DNA of 64,000 nucleotides, from the NCBI GenBank assembly GCA_017513095.1, contig JAFWDJ010000005.1:44557-108556 (forward strand). The letters run 5' to 3'. Under the pieces are notes generated by a model. It saw only the letters and a program-made list of their open reading frames with translations. It had not been told where the DNA came from and made no database searches. The position numbers and the translations under genes were made by a program. Shown piece by piece: positions 9,001 through 17,719 of this stretch. Position 1 is the stretch's first letter. The number at the start of each line of letters is the position of its first letter. The stretch comes from Clostridia bacterium (GTDB lineage: Bacteria > Bacillota > Clostridia > Oscillospirales > RGIG577).

Positions 9001-9045
9001 TTTTTCACCAATCTTCGGACGAAAGACGTCCGTATCCGGTGAAAA
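9001..9045 (+). promoter_or_regulatory. nested hairpin in the 5' leader of the 1617-residue secreted protein
   Basis: An outer stem TTTTCACC (9002-9009) / GGTGAAAA (9038-9045) encloses an inner stem CGGACG (9016-9021) / CGTCCG (9027-9032). It sits 22 bp before the start codon at 9068. It matches no riboswitch class I recognise. Possible -10 boxes (TATAAT 8948-8953, TATACT 8996-9001) lie upstream without good -35 partners. Confidence 0.4.
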
Positions 9046-9067
9046 GAGCGAAGAAAGGAAGGGTTAT

Positions 9068-12000
9068 ATGAAAAAGAAGCTTTTAAGCCTCATCGTGGCG
9101 CTGTGTATGGCAGTCACGCTGCTTCCGGCGACGGGCCTTGCGGAGGCTGTTGCGACCATCGAGGGCACGGTCAACGCGAGCGACTGCCCCGAGGGCGATA
9201 TCATGCTCACGGACGACACGACGCTCGTTATGGACCGGGATATTACGCTTCGCTCCATCCGCGGCAATTACAATCTTACGATAAAGGATAAGGGCGGCCA
9301 CACGCTTACGATAAGAATGCCCACCGCCGAGAACGTCATCACGGCGAACCCCTCGGGCCACGCCGTTTCCGTAAAAAGCCTCACCTGCGACGCGAAGCTT
9401 GATATCCTGTCGCGCAAGGACGGCTTGAACATCGACGGCGACATAAACTTCACGGGCGGCAGCCTCGCCGTAACGTCGAAGGACGGCGACGCCGTATATT
9501 CCCGAAACGGCAGCATCTCCCTTACGGGCACGACGATGCTGACGGCGGGCGGAAGCTCAATAAGCGCGCCCAAGGGCACGGTGAAATATAACGGCTCGTA
9601 CCTTCTCGCGCAGACGACGGGCCAGAGCGCCTTCTGTATCGTCGGCCAGACCGTAAATCTTTACGGCGGCACGATAACCGCTTCCTCGACCGCGAACTGC
9701 ATCGTATCGAACGGCTCGGGCGGCATTACCTTAAAGGGCAAGATAACGGCGTCCGCCGGTACCGACTACGGCGCGGTAATAAACGCGCGCGGCAACGGCG
9801 GGATACGCATTCTTGACGGCGCGGACATAACGGCCGACGGCGTGGGCTACGGCCTCTATGCCGGCACGTCCGTAAACATGACGGGCGACGGAACGCTGAA
9901 CGCGAAGGGCAAAAACAAGAACGCCGTTTACTCCCGTTACGGAAGCATCACGTTAAAGGGCGACATCACTGCGTCGTCAAAGGAGCAGGCGATCTATGCC
10001 CCCGAAGGCGAAATAAACGTGACCGGCTCTCTTAACGCGGAGAACAGCAGCATGGACTACTGCTGCATCCGGGCGAGGAACGTGAGTATTCGCGGCGGCA
10101 AGGGCGATACCGTTACCGTAAAGGGCGGGGCGGGCGCCATAGTGGCCGACGGAAATATGAATCTCGCGGGAGCGATCTCCGCCACCGCATCCAACACCGG
10201 CTGGAAGAGCAGCGTTATAAGCACCAACAGCGGAGGCAATCTCACCGTCGAGGGCGGAACGCTCACGCTGAGCGGCAACGGCTTCGGCATCTCCTCGGAC
10301 GGTGACGTAAGTATGTCGGGAGACGCCGCGCTGAACATTACCGCAAGAAAAGGCGTCCTTGCCGACGGCAGCTTTAACAAAAAAAGCACCGGTTCCATGC
10401 ACATCCACGCGACGACCGGCACGGCACTCGAGGCGGACGGCATAATAATTGACGGCGGCTCCGACAATACCGTGGTGAGCGAGGACAGCTACGGTATCAT
10501 TACGGACGGAGACGTCGCGATCCGCGACTGCATCCTTCACGTGACGTCCTTTTTCAACGCCATAAAGGGAGCCTCTCTCGTAACGGAGGGAAATCTTACG
10601 GAAGTTTACGCGGAGTCCACCGTTGCGGACGAAAAGGAAATGGGCACATTTCACAACGACAAGACATTCACCGTGACCGATTCGCACAGCGCCATCTTTA
10701 TATCCGGCGATATGCGCGCAGATGCGGGCGGGATCACCAGCGGCCTTTCCAAGTGCTGCTACGGTATCCGGGTCGGCGGAGATCTGTCCGTCGGAGGGCC
10801 GCTTCGCGCCCGGATAGAACGTATTGCGGGCTATCCGCAGATCAGGTACGGACTTGACGTGAAGGGCAACATCACTATCACCGACGAGCTGTTATACTTC
10901 GGTGCGAATATGCCGATGCCTAAATATGCGGGGAGAATCTTTAAAGTGGAGGTCTGGATTGAAGACGGCAAGCTGACAATGAATCCGAATACCACATATA
11001 AGGACCTTACAATCAAATGGAAGCCTCCGATCAATCAAGGTATCCGTCTGACCGTTGAGAAGACGGTCGTGAACGTCGGGGATTGGATACGGGTTAATAT
11101 AGACGCCCCCGACTGGCAGGATGAGGAGGACGGCAGCACCTGGTACATACAAAGCGGACGGCTCCATTTCTGGTGGGAATGCTCGGAAGACGGCCAAAAC
11201 TGGCAGTTTTACGAACCGGAGGAGACCTACGGCGTTAATATTATCCAGACCGCGCAGGACTATGACGCCGGGAAGATCCTTCGGCTTGGTGTCGAGCAAT
11301 ATCTCCATCATGGCGTGATTTATTCCGATATAATTAAGGTCGCAGGCACCGAACCCCTCACCGGCTCCATCGTCTTCACCTCCGGAGCAAAGCTGGGCGA
11401 AAGCTTAACAACGGCACGGCTGGGCATGTTGAAGACAATGGAGGATTCCGGCGTCAAGATTCAGTACACGTGGCAATGGTCCGACGACGGAGTGACCGGA
11501 TGGGGCCATGATTTACCAACGCTGACGGCGTACAGAACCATCAACGAATATGATTTAGGTAAATATCTAAGGGTCGTTGCCACGGCGGAGGGCTTTACCG
11601 GCGCTGTCGTGTCTCCGGCGAAGTACGTAAGCAAGGTCCCCGCCAACGACGATAACCTTGCCATGTCGTCACTTACGTACGCCGACGGCGTCATCACCGT
11701 CACAAGGGCCTTTACAAATCAGGAGTACGTCGCGACTATGTCCGCTTCCCCGCCCGGCGAAAACGAGTGGAGCGCCGCCGTATCTCCCGACGCAACGGGC
11801 GCGCTTAAGATACCCGTAAGCGGCAGCTATCTTAATCAGTCCGTTTTCGTCCACACCCGCATAAAGGAGACGGATGCGGCCCTGCCCGGCACCCGTGATA
11901 AATACGGCGTCATCTATACGGGAAAGGGCGAGTACCTTGCGGGAATTACCCTCAAAAATTCCTCCGGCGCCCCCGTGAGCGCGGAGAAGTCCAAGGTGGG

Positions 12001-13921
12001 CAGGATAGTTGCCGTAACCGTCGCGCCCATGCCTGAGGACTATCCCTATAACAAGTGGAAAGAAGATACAGTGAACTGGTACGTAACCAACAACAAAGAC
12101 TATCCCGGCGCCGTGGAGCTTTATTCCGACAAGGACTGCACCGTCCCCCTCCAGCGTGACGGGTACGGCGTTATAATGCCTACCACCCAGTACACAGTAT
12201 ACTATAAGGCGTCGGGCTGGACGCAGGACGTCACCATCGGCGCGGAAAAGACGATCGGCTATAACAGCGTCGTAAGCGCCCGCATGACGCTGGACGTTTG
12301 CAGCGAAAACGACCTGTATATCTTAAAGAGCATGTATTTTGAGGACCTCGAAGCCTTCCCCGGCGACGAGATAACCACCGCGTTCGTAACGAAGCCGGAG
12401 AAAGCATATCTTGGCGAACTTACGTTCTCGCCCGACAATACCAATCCCGCAGGCGAGCTTGAATTTAGCGTTGATACGGCATCGAAGACGCTGACCGTCA
12501 CCGTCCCCGAGGACGCAGAGACGGGACGCTACGTCTACTACTACCTTATAGACGGCGTAAGACCCTATAACGGGACGTTCGTCGTAATAAACGTCCGTGA
12601 AAAGACGGCGACCGTAAGCTTCAGCGCGGGCGATCCCGGCGCACAGGAGGCCGAGGCCGATATGGCGAGCCTTGCGGAGTCCCAGATGGCGCCGCAAAAG
12701 GTGGAGCTCGGCGCGCAGTACATCCTTCCCGAGAACGGCTTTGATGCGCCTCCCGGATACGAGTTCGACGGCTGGAGCGAGGGCGACCCCGGCGACGGCA
12801 TGAACGTGACCGAGGACGTGACCGTTACGGCCCGGTGGAAGGAGCACGTACACTCGATGATTCATGTAGACGGGTATGATGCCGAATGCACGACGCCCGG
12901 CATGATGGAGCACTGGTACTGCGAGACCTGCGGAAAGCTATACGGCGACGAGAACGGCTTGTATGGCGAATGGGCCGACCCGGCCATGTATATGATCCCC
13001 GCTCACGGCCACAATACCGAGGGCGCGGAGTGGGAAAAGCAAAACGAGGTCGAGCCCACCTGCACCGAGGACGGCGGCTATGACATGGTGCTCTGCTGCA
13101 CGATATGCGGCGAGGTAATAAACAGCGTTCACACGACCGTAGCGTGCCCGGGCAGCCACACCATAGGCGAGGCGGTCATGGAGGACGTTCACGAGGCCAC
13201 CTGCACCGAGGACGGGTATTATACCGAGGTACACTACTGCGAGGTATGCGGCGAGGAACAAAGCCGCGAAAAACATACGATAGACATGCTCCCGCACGAT
13301 CTTGTGCATTATGAGGAAGTGCCCGCTGCCTGCACCGAGGACGGAAACCCCGAATTCTGGGAGTGCGACTCTTGCGGAGCCTTCTTCTCGGACGAGAACG
13401 GCTTAAACGAGATTACGGACCCGCACGACATCGTTTTAGAGGCGACGGGCCATGTCTGGGGCAAGCCCTCCTATAAGTGGTCGGCGGACAATTCGAGCGT
13501 TACGGCGACCGTCAAATGCACGAACGATCCGAGCCACACCGAGAGCGAAACGGTTGAAACAAGCTACGAAATAACCGTGCCGCCCACGCTTAAAACGACG
13601 GGCACGGGCGTATATACGGCGGAGTTTGAGGGCGCGGCCTTCACGACGCAGACGAAGGAGGTCGAGATTCCGAAGATTACGGGTCCCTCCGTTATCGGCG
13701 AGGTGACCGGCGCGGGCAAGCTCGGCTATACCATTGAAAAGGCGCCCGAGGGCGCGATACTCATCGCCGTCCGCTATGACAACGGACGCACGAGCGCGAC
13801 CCGCGTTATCGCCGCCGAAAACGGCACGGGAACAATTACGCTCGGCGGAAGCGGCGACAAGTACAAGCTTCTTCTGCTCGACAGCAGCCACCGCCCGCTG
13901 TGCGCTGCATGGAAAAACTAA
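9068..13921 (+). CDS. very large secreted beta-helix/repeat protein with Cys-rich tail repeats
   Basis: 1617-residue exported protein. It begins with a signal peptide (MKKKLLSLIVALCMAVTLLP, cleavage near ATGLAEA). Residues about 30-640 are rich in short glycine/threonine turns of the kind found in carbohydrate-binding or right-handed beta-helix domains (GGSLAVTSKDGDAVYSRNG and similar). Residues about 650-870 look like Ig-like modules. A bacterial InlB-type repeat (GYEFDGWSEGD...VTVTARWKE) covers about 1180-1258. Four Cys-rich repeats with a CTEDG...C..C pattern follow (about 1258-1461), then a C-terminal beta domain. I see no LPXTG, SLH or choline-binding anchor. The start follows AAGGAAGG; a terminator lies 13 bp downstream. 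Likely an adhesin or glycan-binding surface protein; this is inference. Confidence 0.8.
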   Translation: MKKKLLSLIVALCMAVTLLPATGLAEAVATIEGTVNASDCPEGDIMLTDDTTLVMDRDITLRSIRGNYNLTIKDKGGHTLTIRMPTAENVITANPSGHAVSVKSLTCDAKLDILSRKDGLNIDGDINFTGGSLAVTSKDGDAVYSRNGSISLTGTTMLTAGGSSISAPKGTVKYNGSYLLAQTTGQSAFCIVGQTVNLYGGTITASSTANCIVSNGSGGITLKGKITASAGTDYGAVINARGNGGIRILDGADITADGVGYGLYAGTSVNMTGDGTLNAKGKNKNAVYSRYGSITLKGDITASSKEQAIYAPEGEINVTGSLNAENSSMDYCCIRARNVSIRGGKGDTVTVKGGAGAIVADGNMNLAGAISATASNTGWKSSVISTNSGGNLTVEGGTLTLSGNGFGISSDGDVSMSGDAALNITARKGVLADGSFNKKSTGSMHIHATTGTALEADGIIIDGGSDNTVVSEDSYGIITDGDVAIRDCILHVTSFFNAIKGASLVTEGNLTEVYAESTVADEKEMGTFHNDKTFTVTDSHSAIFISGDMRADAGGITSGLSKCCYGIRVGGDLSVGGPLRARIERIAGYPQIRYGLDVKGNITITDELLYFGANMPMPKYAGRIFKVEVWIEDGKLTMNPNTTYKDLTIKWKPPINQGIRLTVEKTVVNVGDWIRVNIDAPDWQDEEDGSTWYIQSGRLHFWWECSEDGQNWQFYEPEETYGVNIIQTAQDYDAGKILRLGVEQYLHHGVIYSDIIKVAGTEPLTGSIVFTSGAKLGESLTTARLGMLKTMEDSGVKIQYTWQWSDDGVTGWGHDLPTLTAYRTINEYDLGKYLRVVATAEGFTGAVVSPAKYVSKVPANDDNLAMSSLTYADGVITVTRAFTNQEYVATMSASPPGENEWSAAVSPDATGALKIPVSGSYLNQSVFVHTRIKETDAALPGTRDKYGVIYTGKGEYLAGITLKNSSGAPVSAEKSKVGRIVAVTVAPMPEDYPYNKWKEDTVNWYVTNNKDYPGAVELYSDKDCTVPLQRDGYGVIMPTTQYTVYYKASGWTQDVTIGAEKTIGYNSVVSARMTLDVCSENDLYILKSMYFEDLEAFPGDEITTAFVTKPEKAYLGELTFSPDNTNPAGELEFSVDTASKTLTVTVPEDAETGRYVYYYLIDGVRPYNGTFVVINVREKTATVSFSAGDPGAQEAEADMASLAESQMAPQKVELGAQYILPENGFDAPPGYEFDGWSEGDPGDGMNVTEDVTVTARWKEHVHSMIHVDGYDAECTTPGMMEHWYCETCGKLYGDENGLYGEWADPAMYMIPAHGHNTEGAEWEKQNEVEPTCTEDGGYDMVLCCTICGEVINSVHTTVACPGSHTIGEAVMEDVHEATCTEDGYYTEVHYCEVCGEEQSREKHTIDMLPHDLVHYEEVPAACTEDGNPEFWECDSCGAFFSDENGLNEITDPHDIVLEATGHVWGKPSYKWSADNSSVTATVKCTNDPSHTESETVETSYEITVPPTLKTTGTGVYTAEFEGAAFTTQTKEVEIPKITGPSVIGEVTGAGKLGYTIEKAPEGAILIAVRYDNGRTSATRVIAAENGTGTITLGGSGDKYKLLLLDSSHRPLCAAWKN

Positions 13922-13933
13922 AGAATAAGGCTT

Positions 13934-13964
13934 AAAAAAGCCCGACGGAAACGTCGGGCTTTTT
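13934..13964 (+). terminator. Rho-independent terminator, duplicate of the lysA terminator
   Basis: Stem AAAAAAGCCCGACG / CGTCGGGCTTTTT with GAAA loop. The 41-bp stretch from 13924 to 13964 is identical to 8821-8861. Confidence 0.92.
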
Positions 13965-14029
13965 GTGTTTCCCCCGAAAATCCCCCCCCCTACGGAACGC
14001 ACAGAGGCTTCGGCGCGTCATAATTTTTA

Positions 14030-14058
14030 TTGAAGTCTTAAAAAAAGTATGTTATACT
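14030..14058 (+). promoter_or_regulatory. sigma-A promoter for the amidase/lectin protein gene
   Basis: TTGAAG (14030-14035), 17-bp spacer, TATACT (14053-14058), about 90 bp before the start codon. Confidence 0.65.
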
Positions 14059-14149
14059 GTACTATCAATAAAAATATACTATTCTTGCCGCCGTTTGGCC
14101 CCGAAAATTCGTAAAACGGGGCTTGTGCGGCCCGAAAAGGGAAAAAACG

Positions 14150-17100
14150 ATGAAAAAACATGTTAAAAATAGAATAAAAGCCGCGGCAGTTTCGGTGCTG
14201 GCGTTTTGCACGCTTCTTTTGAGCGTGCCCGCCGCTCCCGCCGCGCCGACGGCGCAGGCCCTAAACTGCCACGAGACGGCGCAGCTCTGGTTCGGCGACA
14301 GCGAGGCGGCGATGCTTGCCGAGGCGGACGAAAACTCGCCCGAGGGCGCGGCTTACGCATATTTTTGTGAAAGAGAGAGCGACTTTCCCGGCACGGCATC
14401 CCTTGCGGAGGACAGCCGTGCGCAGACGAGCGATAAGGTCGGGCGCGAGCGCGCCGAGCGCATTCGCGGCATCGAAGATTTCGAAGCGCGCGCGAACGTT
14501 GCGATCCTCGACGCCGACGTGACGGCCATGATCGACGGCGAGCGCACCGTATACCGCGACGACGGATTTGTCGAGCTTTACGTTTACGAATGGACGTTCT
14601 ACGATTACGACGACCTAAGCGACGGCGCCGGAGGAAGCGACGTCGCGGGTCACGGCACGCATCACAAGCTCACGCTTGCGCCCGCGGACGCGGGATACGA
14701 GATAATCTCCGACGAATACGACGAAAGCGACCTCTACGGCGTAAACACCGCAGGCGGCGCGTCCGCGCAAGGCGAAGACGACGCGGCTTCCGATGAATAC
14801 GTCGGCGAAGAGACGGCCGTGCTTCAAAGCACGAATTATTATGCGGCCTACGACCCCGACAAGGCCGTCGCCTACGCCGACAAATACGTCTACAACGGCG
14901 CGACCTCCTCGGGCAAGCTTTACGAAAACTATTACAACAGCGCGTACGCCAATTTCAACGACGTCGGCGGCGACTGCGCAAATTACACGTCCCAGTGCAT
15001 CTACGCGGGCGGAATGCCTCAGGTGAAGGGCGCGGCGTACGGCACGGACTGCTGGTTCTACGTTTCGTCGTCGAACAGAAGCGCGACGTGGACGAGCGCC
15101 TCGCGCCTCTGCGCGTGGATGGGCGACAACCGCGGCGTTCTCTGCACGGCGAACAACTCGAATATATATAAGGGAAGCCCGTGCTTCCACAGCAATAAAA
15201 GCCACGCTACGATATGCGTGGGCAAGAACAGCGCGGGCACGCACGTTATAAATTCGCACAACTACGACCGTTACCACGTCGTATGGAGCTATATAAGCGG
15301 CACGGTGTACACAGTCCGGCTTACGCCGCGCGACGATTATAAACCGTCGTCGCAGCCTGCGCCGCAGCCCGCTCATACGACGCATACGAAGGGCGCGTTC
15401 CAATATTACACGGCGGCGCATCCGCATTACAACTACTATAAATGCTCCGTATGCGGCGAAATTTTCACCGACGGCACGACGACGAAGGTCTCCTCCTGCA
15501 CGCAGTGCTATCCGGTGACGGAGACGACGAAAACAGGCTACGCGGCCGGAGGCACACAGAGTGTGGATATAAACAGAACGCCGTCCTCGGGAAGCAAGAT
15601 AGGCTCGATCCCCGAGGGCGCACCCTGCACCGTATACCCCGATAAAACGATAAGCGGCTGGTACTATGTCGAGTACCGCGGTATAAGCGGCTACGCATAC
15701 AGCGGATTTATTTTGTTCACGCCGCCGCCCCCCTCGGGCGTTTGGCTGAAAATCGACAAGACCGAGCTTGCCGCGGGCGAAAAGCTTACGTTCACCTACG
15801 GCGCGAACAACGTCACGGGCTACGTTATGGGCATCGACCGCGTCGGGGAGGGCAGGATAGTCACGCCGTCGCTCGGCCTTGAAGCGTCGTACACGCTCGC
15901 ATTTAACGAGCCGGGCACGTATACGGCATACGTTACGGCGTACAATACGGCGGGCAGCACCGAAAGCGCCCGCGTCACGTTTGAGGTCTGCGACCCCGTG
16001 CCCGCGGTACCCGTGCCGAAGGCCGACCGCGATATATTTTTCGCGGGCGAGAGCGTGACGCTGTCGTGGCCCGCCGCCGAAAACGCCGCGAAGTACGAAT
16101 ACGCCGTGGGCGAGTATCCCGCGGAGCTTATATGCGAGTCGCCCGGACGAAGCGGCGCCGTGGCGGGCTTGAGCGTAAGCTTAAGCGGCCTTTCGTGCGG
16201 CGAATATACGGCGTACGTGCGCTCCGTAAACGCCATCGGCACGAAGAGCGAATACAGCGCCGCGGTGACGTTTACGGTGAGCGAACGGGAGCTTTCGCCC
16301 GTGAAAACGGCCGAGGCGAACGGGCGAGTGTACGAGCTATACGACTGCGAAACGTCGTGGACGTTCGCGCGGAGATTGTGCGAACAGATGGGAGGCCGCC
16401 TTGCGTGCGTGACCGACGAGCGCGAGAACGCGCTTCTTACGGCGCTTGCCGCCTCGGGCACGAAGGCGAAATACTTCATAGGCGCGTCGAACGTTTCGCC
16501 GTCCGATTATAACGAGAAGGGCGGTGCGTACGCGTGGGAGTCGGGCGAGGCGTTCTCGTACTCCGCGTGGGCCGACGGGGAGCCCTTAAACGTCGGAAGC
16601 GGCGTGTGGTGCAGGCATTTTGCGGCTCTGGACGCATCTTCGGGAAAGTGGCGAAGCGTATACAATACCGATAAGAACGGCTCGGGCTTCATCCTCGAAC
16701 GCGAGGCCGACGCGAAGCCCGTGAGTATTGCTTCGATGAAATACGACGGCGGCGCCGTCACGATACTTTGGAACGCGGCGGACGGCGCGGACGGCTACGC
16801 CGTATACCGTAAGGCGGACGGCGGCGAATGGACGTGCATTTGCGAGCTTGCCGATACGTCGTACACCGACGCGGACGTGACGGCGGGCGGGACGTATACC
16901 TACGCCGTGCGCTCCCGCGCGAACGGAAAGTACAGCGAAGGATACGATGAGACGGCGCAAAGCGTTGTACTTTACGCGCCCGGCTTTGCGTTTGACGCCG
17001 AAACGGGAACGCTTAACGGCGTGACGGACAAGAGCGCAGAAAAGGTTATAATCCCCGGATTTATGGGAGAGACCCGCGTGACGGCCATAGGCGCGGGCGC

Positions 17101-17533
17101 GTTTTCGGGCTGCGCGGCGCTTAAAACGGTATTTGTCCCCGAAGGCGTGACGCGGATAGACGAAGGCGCGTTTTCGGGCTGCGCATCGCCTTGCGAGGTG
17201 TACTACGAGGGCACGAGGGAGCAGTGGGACGCCCTGGGCGGCGAAATCCCGAAAGGTACAAAGCTTCTTTTAAATGCCCGCGCGGACGCGGCCACGGGCG
17301 AGACGGCCGCGTTCGGCCTTGACGGCGAAAAGCTCACCGTTTACGGCGACGTTTCTGCGGACGCGCCTGTATACGCCGCAGTGTACGGCGAAAACGGCAG
17401 ACTTTTATCGGTAAAAATCATCACCGCGCCCGCTGCGGCGGACGCGGGCGGCGCGGCGCGGATTCTTTGCATATGGACGGACGCGCGCACCCTTGCGCCG
17501 AAATGCGGGAGCGTCGAATTTGACTTGACTTGA
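14150..17533 (+). CDS. secreted multidomain amidase with SH3, C-type-lectin-like, Fn3 and LRR domains
   Basis: 1127-residue exported protein from the ATG at 14150; the frame could extend 9 codons upstream but the signal peptide (KNRIKAAAVSVLAFCTLLLS) fits this start. Domains: a poorly conserved N-terminal region; an Amidase_6-like domain (about 226-395) with a probable catalytic Cys276 in GGDCANYTSQC; a CxxC linker (YKCSVCGEIF...CTQC); a bacterial SH3 domain (about 470-525, GWYYVEYRGISGYAYSGF); an Ig-like region; a C-type-lectin-like domain (about 724-850, WTFARRLCEQMGGRLACVTD); a fibronectin type III domain (about 856-942); and two BspA-type leucine-rich repeats (about 944-1042). It probably cuts peptidoglycan peptides or a similar amide outside the cell; the SH3 domain may hold it on the wall. 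No LPXTG is seen. Confidence 0.82.
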   Translation: MKKHVKNRIKAAAVSVLAFCTLLLSVPAAPAAPTAQALNCHETAQLWFGDSEAAMLAEADENSPEGAAYAYFCERESDFPGTASLAEDSRAQTSDKVGRERAERIRGIEDFEARANVAILDADVTAMIDGERTVYRDDGFVELYVYEWTFYDYDDLSDGAGGSDVAGHGTHHKLTLAPADAGYEIISDEYDESDLYGVNTAGGASAQGEDDAASDEYVGEETAVLQSTNYYAAYDPDKAVAYADKYVYNGATSSGKLYENYYNSAYANFNDVGGDCANYTSQCIYAGGMPQVKGAAYGTDCWFYVSSSNRSATWTSASRLCAWMGDNRGVLCTANNSNIYKGSPCFHSNKSHATICVGKNSAGTHVINSHNYDRYHVVWSYISGTVYTVRLTPRDDYKPSSQPAPQPAHTTHTKGAFQYYTAAHPHYNYYKCSVCGEIFTDGTTTKVSSCTQCYPVTETTKTGYAAGGTQSVDINRTPSSGSKIGSIPEGAPCTVYPDKTISGWYYVEYRGISGYAYSGFILFTPPPPSGVWLKIDKTELAAGEKLTFTYGANNVTGYVMGIDRVGEGRIVTPSLGLEASYTLAFNEPGTYTAYVTAYNTAGSTESARVTFEVCDPVPAVPVPKADRDIFFAGESVTLSWPAAENAAKYEYAVGEYPAELICESPGRSGAVAGLSVSLSGLSCGEYTAYVRSVNAIGTKSEYSAAVTFTVSERELSPVKTAEANGRVYELYDCETSWTFARRLCEQMGGRLACVTDERENALLTALAASGTKAKYFIGASNVSPSDYNEKGGAYAWESGEAFSYSAWADGEPLNVGSGVWCRHFAALDASSGKWRSVYNTDKNGSGFILEREADAKPVSIASMKYDGGAVTILWNAADGADGYAVYRKADGGEWTCICELADTSYTDADVTAGGTYTYAVRSRANGKYSEGYDETAQSVVLYAPGFAFDAETGTLNGVTDKSAEKVIIPGFMGETRVTAIGAGAFSGCAALKTVFVPEGVTRIDEGAFSGCASPCEVYYEGTREQWDALGGEIPKGTKLLLNARADAATGETAAFGLDGEKLTVYGDVSADAPVYAAVYGENGRLLSVKIITAPAAADAGGAARILCIWTDARTLAPKCGSVEFDLT

Positions 17534-17615
17534 GCGCGCAATCCGCGTTTCTTTAAAGAATGGTAAAAAAGGCCTTTTTCGCACCGAAATAATAAAAAAT
17601 CCCGCGCGAATTGTA

Positions 17616-17644
17616 TTGTAAAACGCGCGGGGGCATGGTATAAT
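17616..17644 (+). promoter_or_regulatory. sigma-A promoter for the 1332-residue secreted protein gene
   Basis: TTGTAA (17616-17621), 17-bp spacer, perfect TATAAT (17639-17644). An inverted repeat CCCGCGCG (17601-17608) / CGCGCGGG (17624-17631) brackets the -35 box, so a DNA-binding protein or a weak hairpin terminator could act here. Confidence 0.8.
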
Positions 17645-17719
17645 AAATTGGTTTAATATCTGAACACACAGATTTGTGTACATAGACGCATAAAATTTCC
17701 CAAAACGGAGGTAATGACT

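Noticed and set aside
14615..15427. 270-residue minus-strand frame
   Set aside because: Antisense to the amidase domain; Arg/Val/Ala-rich shadow without a ribosome binding site.
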